The position numbers were made by a program, and so were the translations under genes. Of a stretch of DNA of 9,452 bases, positions 1-7,303 are shown in pieces. A model generated the notes under the pieces. It was not told where the DNA came from, made no database searches, and saw only the letters and a program-made list of their open reading frames with translations. Within the stretch, counting starts at the first letter, position 1, and each line of letters opens with the position of its first letter. The DNA comes from Thermodesulfobacteriota bacterium (GTDB lineage Bacteria > Desulfobacterota > DSM-4660 > Desulfatiglandales > Desulfatiglandaceae): contig JANQDY010000225.1 of NCBI GenBank assembly GCA_028278625.1, forward strand, positions 1-9,452. The letters are read 5' to 3'.

Positions 1-384
1 CGGAAGTCGGATCGGGACGGAGTGGTTTTCGATATCCTCTACTATCCGGGTGAGTGGGTTCCATCGGGACGGCCGGTCGTATCGCTGCTGCCGCCTGAAA
101 ACATTAAAGTCAGGTTCTTTGTGCCCGAAAAAGTGCTGGGGCGTCTTTCCCTGGGCCAAAGGGTGTCGGTTTCCTTTGACGGGGGCAAAGCCGTCCTGGC
201 CCACATCGACTTCATCTCTCCAAGGGCAGAGTTCACCCCCCCGGTCATTTACTCAAGTCAGACCCGGTCCAAGTTGGTCTTTCTCGTTGAAGCGGTCGCG
301 GACAAGGATTCCAGAGGCCTTCTTCATCCGGGACAGCCCGTTGACGTTAGGGAAATCACCAAAAAGGGAAGGGCCCATGAGTGA
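1..384 (+). CDS. HlyD/YbhG-type periplasmic adaptor (membrane fusion protein), 3' end only
   Basis: The reading frame is open from the first base and ends at TGA 382-384, giving the last 127 residues of a protein whose start lies outside the window. The visible part looks like the beta-barrel and membrane-proximal end of a HlyD-family adaptor: a DGVV...YYPGEWV stretch near the start, then SLLPPE, VRFFVPE and, close to the C-terminus, LHPGQPVDV. These are typical of YbhG/YhiI-like adaptors that accompany ABC-2 exporters. Such proteins are anchored in the inner membrane and bridge the periplasm to a TolC channel. The downstream ATPase, permease and TolC-like genes on the same strand fit this exactly. 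The N-terminal anchor, the coiled-coil hairpin and the first half of the lipoyl domain cannot be seen. The stop overlaps the next gene by 8 nt, suggesting translational coupling. Confidence 0.85.
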   Translation, partial: RKSDRDGVVFDILYYPGEWVPSGRPVVSLLPPENIKVRFFVPEKVLGRLSLGQRVSVSFDGGKAVLAHIDFISPRAEFTPPVIYSSQTRSKLVFLVEAVADKDSRGLLHPGQPVDVREITKKGRAHE

Positions 385-1303
385 TTCTCCGGTGGTCATA
401 GATGTGGAGGGCCTCACAAAATCCTTTGGGCCGAAAACCGTGGTCAGAGATTTGAGCATCCAGGTGAAAAGGGGTGAAATCTTCGGGTTTTTAGGCCCCA
501 ACGGATCCGGAAAGACGACTTTCATAAGGATGCTCTGCGGGCTCCTTCGGCCCGATAAAGGGAGCGGCGTTTGCCTGGGTTACGATATCCTGGAGGAATC
601 GGCCCGAATCAAACCGTTGGTAGGGTATATGTCACAGCGGTTCAGCCTTTATGAGGACCTGACGGTGCGCGAAAACCTCGATTTCATGGCGCGCATATAC
701 CGGATTCGGAATCGCAGAAAGAGAGTCGTGAACTGTATTGAGCGTTTCGGCATCGGCGGATTTAAAAATCAATTGGCGGGAAGCCTTTCCGGCGGATGGA
801 AACAGCGTCTGGCCCTGGCGGCATGTATTCTTCATGAACCGAAATTGCTTCTTTTAGACGAACCGACCGCAGGGGTCGACCCGGGCGCTCGCCGGGATTT
901 CTGGGACCAGGTGCACGAACTGGCTTCCGAAGGAATTACGGCGTTGATCAGCACCCACTACATGGATGAAGCGGAACGCTGTAAAAGACTAGGGTATATC
1001 GCCTATGGTGACCTTTTGGCTTCCGGCGGCGCCGACGAGCTTATCGAAGCGTCCGGTCTTGTCACATGGCAGGTGGCGGGCGGGGATACCCACGCGCTTT
1101 CGGTGGTCCTCAAACCGCTGCCAGGTATCGATCAGGTGGTGGCCTTTGGCAATACCCTCCACGTGAGCACCCGTGATTCGAAGCGCTTCAGTGAGAGTGT
1201 TTCACCCTACAAAACAGGTGAATATCGCTGGACCCGCATTGATACAAGCCTGGAGGAGGTTTTCATCGATTTGATGAATAACGCGGGGGCCCTGAAGCAA
1301 TGA
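377..1303 (+). CDS. ABC-2 type exporter ATP-binding subunit (YbhF-like)
   Basis: A 308-aa ABC ATPase that would power the exporter from the cytoplasmic face. All nucleotide-binding motifs are intact: Walker A GPNGSGKT at residues 40-47, Q-loop Gln87, signature LSGGW at 137-141, Walker B LLLLDEP at 157-163 with Glu162 as the catalytic base, and switch His194 in STHYMDEAERC. The LSGGWKQRLALA form of the signature and STHYMDEAERC are characteristic of the YbhF/YhiH group of ABC-2 drug-type exporters. Residues from about 215 to 308 form the usual C-terminal extension, ending in a TSLEEVFIDLM motif. The start at 377 was chosen because it begins the family N-terminus and has a GGGAAGGG ribosome-binding site at 366-373; the same frame is open upstream to 50, but that stretch lies inside the adaptor gene. 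It is joined to the permease by an ATGA overlap. E. coli YbhF carries two ATPase domains; this protein has one and presumably works as a homodimer. Confidence 0.93.
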   Translation: MSDSPVVIDVEGLTKSFGPKTVVRDLSIQVKRGEIFGFLGPNGSGKTTFIRMLCGLLRPDKGSGVCLGYDILEESARIKPLVGYMSQRFSLYEDLTVRENLDFMARIYRIRNRRKRVVNCIERFGIGGFKNQLAGSLSGGWKQRLALAACILHEPKLLLLDEPTAGVDPGARRDFWDQVHELASEGITALISTHYMDEAERCKRLGYIAYGDLLASGGADELIEASGLVTWQVAGGDTHALSVVLKPLPGIDQVVAFGNTLHVSTRDSKRFSESVSPYKTGEYRWTRIDTSLEEVFIDLMNNAGALKQ

Positions 1304-2439
1304 AGACCTCGGTCTTTTCACCTGGCCGGTTCTGGGCCGTTGTTGCCAAGGAATTCATTCAGATGCGCCGGGACCGGGTGACCCTGTTCATGATGTTGGG
1401 GATTCCCATCGCACAGCTGGTCCTTTTCGGATATGCCATCAATTCGGATCCGAGACATCTCCCTACCGCCGTTTTGTCCGGGGATAACTCCATTTTTTCA
1501 CGATCCATCGTCAGCGCCATGCAGACCAGCAGCTATTTTCGCGTGGTTCGAGAGGCGGAAAGCAGGACCCAGGCCCAGCAAATGCTTAGAAACGGAGAGG
1601 TTCAGTTTGTGCTGACCATACCGGCGCTTTTCGGGCAAAGGCTTATTCGGGGTGAGCGTCCGGTGCTGCTTCTGGAGGCGGATGCAACGGATCCGTCTGC
1701 CGGCAGCAATGCTTTGGCCTCCTTCCATGAGATCATCAGAAGCGGCCTTATGAAGGATCTGAAAGGTCCCCTGTCCCATCTGGCCCATAGCGAACTTCCC
1801 GTGGATATCCGCATTCACCCGCAATACAACCCGGAAGCCATTTCCCAGTACAATATTGTCCCGGGACTCATGGGGGTGATTCTGACCCTAACCCTGGTGA
1901 TCATCACCGGTCTTGCCATCACCCGCGAAACCGAACGGGGCACCATGGAGAGCCTTCTTTCCACGCCGGTGAACCCTCTTGAGGTAATGATCGGCAAGAT
2001 TCTCCCGTACATACTGGTGGGATACGCTCAAATCCTGTTGATTTTCGTGGCCGCCCGGTTTCTTTTTGCCATTCCCATGCGGGGAAGCATGCTGCTGGTT
2101 CTGGCACTATCAATCGTTTTCATTGCCGCCAATCTGACAGTGGGTGTCACCTTTTCGTCACTGGCCAAGAATCAACTTCAGGCCATGCAACTTTCCGTAT
2201 TTTTCTTTCTCCCTTCCCTGCTCCTTTCAGGCTTCATGTTTCCGTTTCGAGGGATGCCTGTGTGGGCGCAGAAAATCGGCAGTGTTCTCCCTTTGACCCA
2301 TTATCTCAGATTCGTAAGGGGCGTTCTTTTGAAAGGAAATGATTTACAGGAATCTCTCCAGTATATATGGCCTATCGCTCTCTTCTGGATCGTTGTGGTG
2401 GTTGTGGGATTCAAGTTCTACAGGCGGACCCTCGATTAA
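1300..2439 (+). CDS. ABC-2 type exporter permease (YbhR/YbhS-like)
   Basis: A 379-aa inner-membrane permease of the ABC-2 family. Its layout is standard for the YbhS/YbhR/YhhJ group: a short cytoplasmic N-terminus (KEFIQMRRDRVTLFMM), TM1 at about 27-47, a large periplasmic domain at about 50-185, then five predicted helices at about 187-208, 234-257, 263-285, 295-315 and 355-373. The cytoplasmic loop after TM2 carries the hallmark ETERGTMESLLSTPV (210-223), which contacts the ATPase. LTHYLRFVRGVLLKG (332-345) before the last helix is also typical. The start codon overlaps the ATPase stop as ATGA (1300-1303). Only one permease gene lies in this operon, whereas ybhFSR-type operons carry two, so the channel is probably a homodimer unless a partner is encoded elsewhere. 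The substrate is unknown; relatives export drugs, bile salts or cations. Confidence 0.92.
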   Translation: MKTSVFSPGRFWAVVAKEFIQMRRDRVTLFMMLGIPIAQLVLFGYAINSDPRHLPTAVLSGDNSIFSRSIVSAMQTSSYFRVVREAESRTQAQQMLRNGEVQFVLTIPALFGQRLIRGERPVLLLEADATDPSAGSNALASFHEIIRSGLMKDLKGPLSHLAHSELPVDIRIHPQYNPEAISQYNIVPGLMGVILTLTLVIITGLAITRETERGTMESLLSTPVNPLEVMIGKILPYILVGYAQILLIFVAARFLFAIPMRGSMLLVLALSIVFIAANLTVGVTFSSLAKNQLQAMQLSVFFFLPSLLLSGFMFPFRGMPVWAQKIGSVLPLTHYLRFVRGVLLKGNDLQESLQYIWPIALFWIVVVVVGFKFYRRTLD

Positions 2440-2482
2440 CATGGGCCCCGGGGCAGGTACGGAAACGGTTCGGCAAGAGGAA

Positions 2483-2488
2483 GGGAGG
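2483..2488 (+). promoter_or_regulatory. Ribosome-binding site of the TolC-like gene
   Basis: GGGAGG ends 5 nt before the ATG at 2494 and fixes that start. It shows that the outer-membrane gene is translated independently, unlike the two overlapping genes before it. No promoter or terminator is recognisable in the 54-nt gap 2440-2493, so readthrough from the permease gene is likely. Confidence 0.7.
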
Positions 2489-2493
2489 CAACA

Positions 2494-3861
2494 ATGAAAG
2501 ATCGCGGACCATTCATTTTTGTTTTCGTGCTACTCCTGTTAATGGCGGCGAGCTGGCACGGGCCATGCGCAGCCCAGGAACAGACCGTTTCCCTGGATCA
2601 GGTTCTTCACGCGGCCTTTCGGCAAAACCCCTCCATCGAGGCATCCCGGCACGAGGTGATGGCCCTTGAATCCATGGTTGAACAGGCGAATGCCGCCTAC
2701 CTTCCGCAATTTTCAAACTTGACCAATTACTATCGGGTGGGTGGGGACCTCCCGGAAATGTTCGGCGGCCTCATCCATAATGCACAAAGACAATCGGGAA
2801 CGGGGGATCTGCCGAATCTGGAGAGCCCGCTGAACATCTACAATACCAACTTTTTTGTGTCACAGCACGTATATGATTTTGGCAAGACGGAAGGGAATCT
2901 CAAAAGCCGCCGGCAACAGTTGGCTGCCGGGCGGAAAGACTTTGAAATGGACGTGTCCGATATGGTCTGCCGTGTCAAAGAGGCCTATTTCGAAGTTCTG
3001 AAGAGGATCAAGCGAGTCGGTGTCGCTGAAGAATCCTTGCGGACCTGCGAGCGGCATCATGCGCAGGCGAAAGCCCTTTTTGAAGCAGGGCTGCGCCCCA
3101 TGATTGATGTCACCAAAAGCCTGGTGGAAAAATCAAAATCAAAACTGGACCTGATCAAGGCAAAATTCGCCGTGCGATCCGCCAAAGTGGACCTGGAAAA
3201 CGCCATTGGCGGGCCCCCGGTGGAAGGTGCTTACCAGTTGTCGCCCATTCTGCATCTTCCTCCCGCGCCTTTAAACATCGATCAGCTGATGCCGAAGGCC
3301 CTTTCAAACAGAGCTGAAATCGCAAGTCTCAGAGAACACATAAAAGCGGCCGAAGCCCGTCTTGGTGCCACCACCTCCGACTATTGGCCAAGCGTCTCCG
3401 CCAATGGCGGGTATGGTTGGGCCAGCACTGAATTTCCATTACAGGATTACTGGGCCGCGGGTGTGACCCTCAGATGGGAGATCTTTTCCGGCTTCAGAAC
3501 CCGGGGGGAAGAAAAGGAATCCCATGCGAGCCTGGGCCGGTTAAAGGCAAATCTAAGAGAACTGGAACAGGAAGTGAACCGGGAAGTGCTAAAAGCGTTT
3601 ATCAGTGTCAGCGAGTCCAGGGAAACCATTTTGACGGCCAAGGTTGCCCTTAAAGAGGCAAAGGAGAATATGGAAATCGCCCAGGGTCGCTACGGTACCG
3701 GGGTTGGAAATGCCATCGAGTTTGCGGATGCGGAAATGGCGCTGACCGTTTCAAAAAACGATCTGGTAGATGCCACTTACGAATATCTCCAGAACCTCGC
3801 CCGCTTGGAACATGCGGTGGGTAACCGGCATGAGGGTTACATGTCAGCGCCCGGAAACTGA
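2494..3861 (+). CDS. TolC-family outer-membrane efflux channel protein
   Basis: A 455-aa outer-membrane factor. Residues 1-27 form a Sec signal peptide: basic MKDR, a hydrophobic core FIFVFVLLLLMAA, and a likely cleavage in CAA-QEQ. The mature protein starts with VSLDQVLHAAFRQNPSIEA, the usual first helix of the OEP (outer-membrane efflux protein) fold. Two internal repeats follow, as in all TolC-like proteins. The first has an outer-membrane strand at about 120-131 (FFVSQHVYDFGK) and long heptad-rich helices to about 235. The second starts with the strand LRWEIFSGF near 326-334, followed by helices that include YGTGVGNAIEFADAE, the counterpart of the common YxxGxxxxLEVLDAQ motif. Length is normal for the family. 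As the last gene of the adaptor-ATPase-permease operon it supplies the exit duct of the exporter. No lipobox is present, so it is probably not an acylated OprM/NodT type. Confidence 0.93.
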   Translation: MKDRGPFIFVFVLLLLMAASWHGPCAAQEQTVSLDQVLHAAFRQNPSIEASRHEVMALESMVEQANAAYLPQFSNLTNYYRVGGDLPEMFGGLIHNAQRQSGTGDLPNLESPLNIYNTNFFVSQHVYDFGKTEGNLKSRRQQLAAGRKDFEMDVSDMVCRVKEAYFEVLKRIKRVGVAEESLRTCERHHAQAKALFEAGLRPMIDVTKSLVEKSKSKLDLIKAKFAVRSAKVDLENAIGGPPVEGAYQLSPILHLPPAPLNIDQLMPKALSNRAEIASLREHIKAAEARLGATTSDYWPSVSANGGYGWASTEFPLQDYWAAGVTLRWEIFSGFRTRGEEKESHASLGRLKANLRELEQEVNREVLKAFISVSESRETILTAKVALKEAKENMEIAQGRYGTGVGNAIEFADAEMALTVSKNDLVDATYEYLQNLARLEHAVGNRHEGYMSAPGN

Positions 3862-3885
3862 ACGGCTCTTTTGGGACACCACCCG

Positions 3886-5700
3886 TTATGCATGGGTCCA
3901 GGTAACCCGCAGCACTTCGTCGAGTGTGGTCTTCCCCTCGAGAAGCTTTTTGACGGCGTTCTGCCTTAGGGTGTAAACGCCTTTTTTGTTAGCCTCGGCG
4001 CGTAGGCTTTCAACGTCTGTTTCCGCCGTTATCAGCTTGCTGATGGATTCCGTGACCGGAACCAGTTCAAAGATGCCGATTCTGCCCAAAAACCCCGTGC
4101 CGCGGCACTTGAGGCACCCTTTTCCACGATAGAGTCTTATGGTGCCCCCGCGGTTGAACTCCAATCCGTGGCCCCTCAGGTCCTTCGTGTCCATCTCAAA
4201 ACTCTCCTTGCAGTAGGGGCATATCTTGCGTACCAGGCGCTGGGCCAGGATGCCGATCATGGTTGCCTGGATCAGAAACGCGGGTATGCCCAGATCCAGG
4301 AGACGTATGATAGAAGAGACCGCATCATTGGTATGAAGGGTGGAAAAGACCAGATGCCCGGTCAATGCCGCTTGAATGGCATTCTCCGCCGTTTCAAGAT
4401 CGCGCATTTCCCCGACCATGATAATGTCGGGGTCCTGCCTCAGGATATTTCGAAGGATGGAGGCGAATGTGACGTTCACGGCCTGTTGAACGCCAATTTG
4501 ATTGAATCCTTCGTAAACCATTTCCACCGGGTCTTCCACCGTGGTGATATTGATGCCGGGCGAGGAAAGGGTTCTAAGGGTGGAATAGAGGGTGGTGGAT
4601 TTGCCGCTGCCCGTTGGGCCACAAACCACCACCATGCCGTGGGGCATATTTATGACTTTCTTGTAAGCGGTGAGATCCAGAGGAGAGAATCCCAGGGTTT
4701 CAAGGTCCTGAAACAGAATTTCCGGATCCATGATGCGCATGACCAGTTTTTCCCCGAACGCCACCGGAACTGTCGAAACCCGTATTTCCGTCTCCACCCC
4801 CCCCTTGTCCGTCTTGATACGGCCATCCTGGGGCTTTCGCTTTTCGGAAATATCCATTCGGGCGAGGCTCTTGATCCGGCTCACAATGGCGGAGTGGACC
4901 TTTTTGGGGAAGTCGTAGATGGGGTGAAGGATGCCGTCCACACGAATCCTGATGAGGCTGTCTTCCCGTCTGGGTTCAATGTGCACATCGCTGGCACGCT
5001 GGTCAAAGGCATAACTGAGAATATGGTTTACAGCGTTTACCACGTGCTGATCATTGGAAGGGAGTTCCTCGGTGGACTTTAACCGCACGTACTGCTCCAG
5101 GTTCCCAAGATCGACCGAAGATCCTGAAAATTCAATCTCTGCCGCCGATACGGAGCGTTTGAAGCCGTAAAACTCATCCAAAAGCCTGACAATATCCTTT
5201 CTGGAACTGACCACCGGTTTTATCTTCATGTGAACGACCCTGGCGATATTGTCGATGATTTCCACATCAAACGGGTTTGCCATGGCCAGGATGAGGCGGT
5301 CGTCTTTGACGCTTACGGGCAGGGCCAGGTGTTTTCTGGCAAAACTGTGGGGCAGTGTGCTGGTTACCAGTTTGAGATCCAGTTTGAGGGGATCGATCTT
5401 CTTGTAAGGGATGTTCCAGACTTCCGCCAAGCACTGACAAATGATGTCCTCATCCAGGACTTTTTCAGGGTCGTCGGATCGCTCCAGACTGAGACCGGCA
5501 ATTTGATCCACGATAAGTGCCGGGTGGGTGTGTCGGGTTCCGGGTTTGGCCGATTGGTATGCTTGTCTGGCGATATTTTCATATAAGGCGGCTTTTCTTT
5601 TGAGGATTGACTTTTTTTGAGCGGCGGATATCAAACCCTTTTTCAAGAGGCTTTCGCAGACATTTTCGATGGAGAGCGGATTTTCGAAGCTTTTTCTCAT
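3886..5700 (-). CDS. GspE/PilB-family secretion or pilus assembly ATPase
   Basis: A 604-aa cytoplasmic hexameric ATPase of the GspE/PulE/PilB family, which drives pseudopilus or pilus assembly at the inner membrane. Residues up to about 180 form an MshEN-like N-terminal region (LDEDIICQCLAEVWNIPYKKIDP, then LPVSVKDDRLILAMANPFD). The N2 domain carries SDVHIEPR at 237-244. The catalytic core has Walker A GPTGSGKS at 361-368, an Asp box TTVEDPVE (386-393), Walker B DIIMVGE at 425-431 followed by MRD, and a His box TLHTND at 454-459. A tetracysteine zinc site (Cys494, Cys497, Cys529, Cys532) lies in the C-terminal third. All catalytic residues are present, so it should be active. It stands alone: no GspD, F, G or PilC, M-Q homologue is in the window, so its machine is not identified. 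The start codon has only a weak ACAGG-like ribosome site. It converges with the TolC-like gene. Confidence 0.93.
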   Translation of the reverse strand: MRKSFENPLSIENVCESLLKKGLISAAQKKSILKRKAALYENIARQAYQSAKPGTRHTHPALIVDQIAGLSLERSDDPEKVLDEDIICQCLAEVWNIPYKKIDPLKLDLKLVTSTLPHSFARKHLALPVSVKDDRLILAMANPFDVEIIDNIARVVHMKIKPVVSSRKDIVRLLDEFYGFKRSVSAAEIEFSGSSVDLGNLEQYVRLKSTEELPSNDQHVVNAVNHILSYAFDQRASDVHIEPRREDSLIRIRVDGILHPIYDFPKKVHSAIVSRIKSLARMDISEKRKPQDGRIKTDKGGVETEIRVSTVPVAFGEKLVMRIMDPEILFQDLETLGFSPLDLTAYKKVINMPHGMVVVCGPTGSGKSTTLYSTLRTLSSPGINITTVEDPVEMVYEGFNQIGVQQAVNVTFASILRNILRQDPDIIMVGEMRDLETAENAIQAALTGHLVFSTLHTNDAVSSIIRLLDLGIPAFLIQATMIGILAQRLVRKICPYCKESFEMDTKDLRGHGLEFNRGGTIRLYRGKGCLKCRGTGFLGRIGIFELVPVTESISKLITAETDVESLRAEANKKGVYTLRQNAVKKLLEGKTTLDEVLRVTWTHA

Positions 5701-5842
5701 GGCCTGTCAGGATTCATTCACCGATCACCAGGTTTCACACCGGGATGCGGTGCATTATTGGGGAGCAATTTCTTTCCAAAGATGATAGTATGCGGATAAA
5801 AGCAGTGCAAGTCTTAATCTTCATAAGGATCGTGCAGTCCCC
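5701..5842. other. Divergent intergenic region between the ATPase and zinc-ribbon genes
   Basis: These 142 nt must hold the promoters for two divergent genes. I see no strong -35/-10 pair on either strand. On the - strand a TTGGAA (near 5773-5778) and an ATAATG-like box are present but spaced 15 nt apart, which is poor. On the + strand AAGGA at 5825-5829 may serve as a distant ribosome site for the gene at 5843. No hairpin terminator is evident. Confidence 0.4.
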
Positions 5843-6157
5843 ATGTTTTTCTTTATCGGCGGCGTTCAGCCCAAGACCGTTAAACTGGAAGGGGCTTCCA
5901 GGCTGTGTGATGCCTGCGGGCTTTATCAATTGAGGCCCATGAGGACGGATCATTATCTGTCCTTGTTTTTTATCCCTATTTTTCCCATCAAAAAGGGGGA
6001 GACCTATTACAGATGTCGGAGTTGTGGTGCCGTAATGCCCGAATCCGGTGAAGAGAGCTTTGCCCTTCCAATTGAGAAGACGTGTCCGGGGTGCGGCCGG
6101 CCCGTTAAAACAGATTTCCAGTTCTGCCCCTTCTGCGGAAAGGATTTAACGGGTTGA
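5843..6157 (+). CDS. Small double zinc-ribbon protein of unknown function
   Basis: A 104-aa protein with eight cysteines in four CxxC knuckles, enough for two separate zinc ribbons. The first is Cys22/Cys25 paired with Cys58/Cys61; between them lies a short hydrophobic stretch, YLSLFFIPIFPI (38-49). The second is the compact C-terminal ribbon Cys81/Cys84 with Cys95/Cys98 (CPGCGRPV...FCPFCGKDL). The opening MFFFIGGVQPK and the FFIPIFP segment resemble a widespread family of small zinc-ribbon proteins of unknown role; I do not recognise a named gene. The hydrophobic stretch is too short for a confident membrane helix and could pack against the ribbon or associate with the membrane. The ATG at 5843 matches the family-like N-terminus, but its ribosome site (AAGGA at 5825-5829) is 13 nt away, so the start is moderately certain. 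The following gene has its own promoter, so this is probably a single-gene unit. Confidence 0.8.
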   Translation: MFFFIGGVQPKTVKLEGASRLCDACGLYQLRPMRTDHYLSLFFIPIFPIKKGETYYRCRSCGAVMPESGEESFALPIEKTCPGCGRPVKTDFQFCPFCGKDLTG

Positions 6158-6192
6158 AATATGCTTGGTTCGTGAGGTAATTTCTTCGAAGT

Positions 6193-7235
<1,043 letters not shown>

Positions 7236-7303
7236 GCGCCCTAACGGAACACCGCAGAGGGGCGCAAGGTATGGCCGTTTTTGGGCGGCTAAATTTTGCG
7301 CCC
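7236..7303 (+). terminator. Candidate mdh terminator with alternative hairpins
   Basis: GGGCGCAA (7260-7267) pairs perfectly with TTGCGCCC (7296-7303), an 8-bp stem. Its loop holds a smaller TGGCCG/CGGCTA hairpin, and the stem is followed by T-rich TTTCTTTCT (7304-7312) on the + strand. This is a plausible, not classical, terminator for mdh. Its 3' arm lies inside the coding end of the opposite gene. A first GCGCCC copy right after the mdh stop (7236-7241) can pair with 7260-7265 instead. No T-run follows any of these stems on the - strand, so termination of the carboxyltransferase gene is not explained. Confidence 0.4.

Noticed and set aside
50..376. Upstream in-frame extension of the ABC ATPase
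   Set aside because: The 109 extra codons overlap the adaptor gene in another frame and give no known domain. The ATG at 377 has a good ribosome site and begins the normal family N-terminus.
2445..2454. Palindrome GCCCCGGGGC between the permease and TolC-like genes
   Set aside because: With no room for a loop it could form only a 3-bp stem, and no T-run follows, so it is not a terminator. A 10-bp GC palindrome can occur by chance.
4168..5082. Long open frame of 304 codons on the + strand inside the secretion ATPase gene
   Set aside because: It is fully antisense to a gene with complete catalytic motifs. Its translation is rich in His and Gly without any recognisable domain, as expected of a shadow frame in GC-rich coding DNA.
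5764..5779. Sigma-54-like GG...GC elements upstream of the secretion ATPase on the - strand
   Set aside because: The GG and GC are separated by 9 nt, not the strict 10 nt, and the -24 box is TGGAAA rather than TGGCAC.
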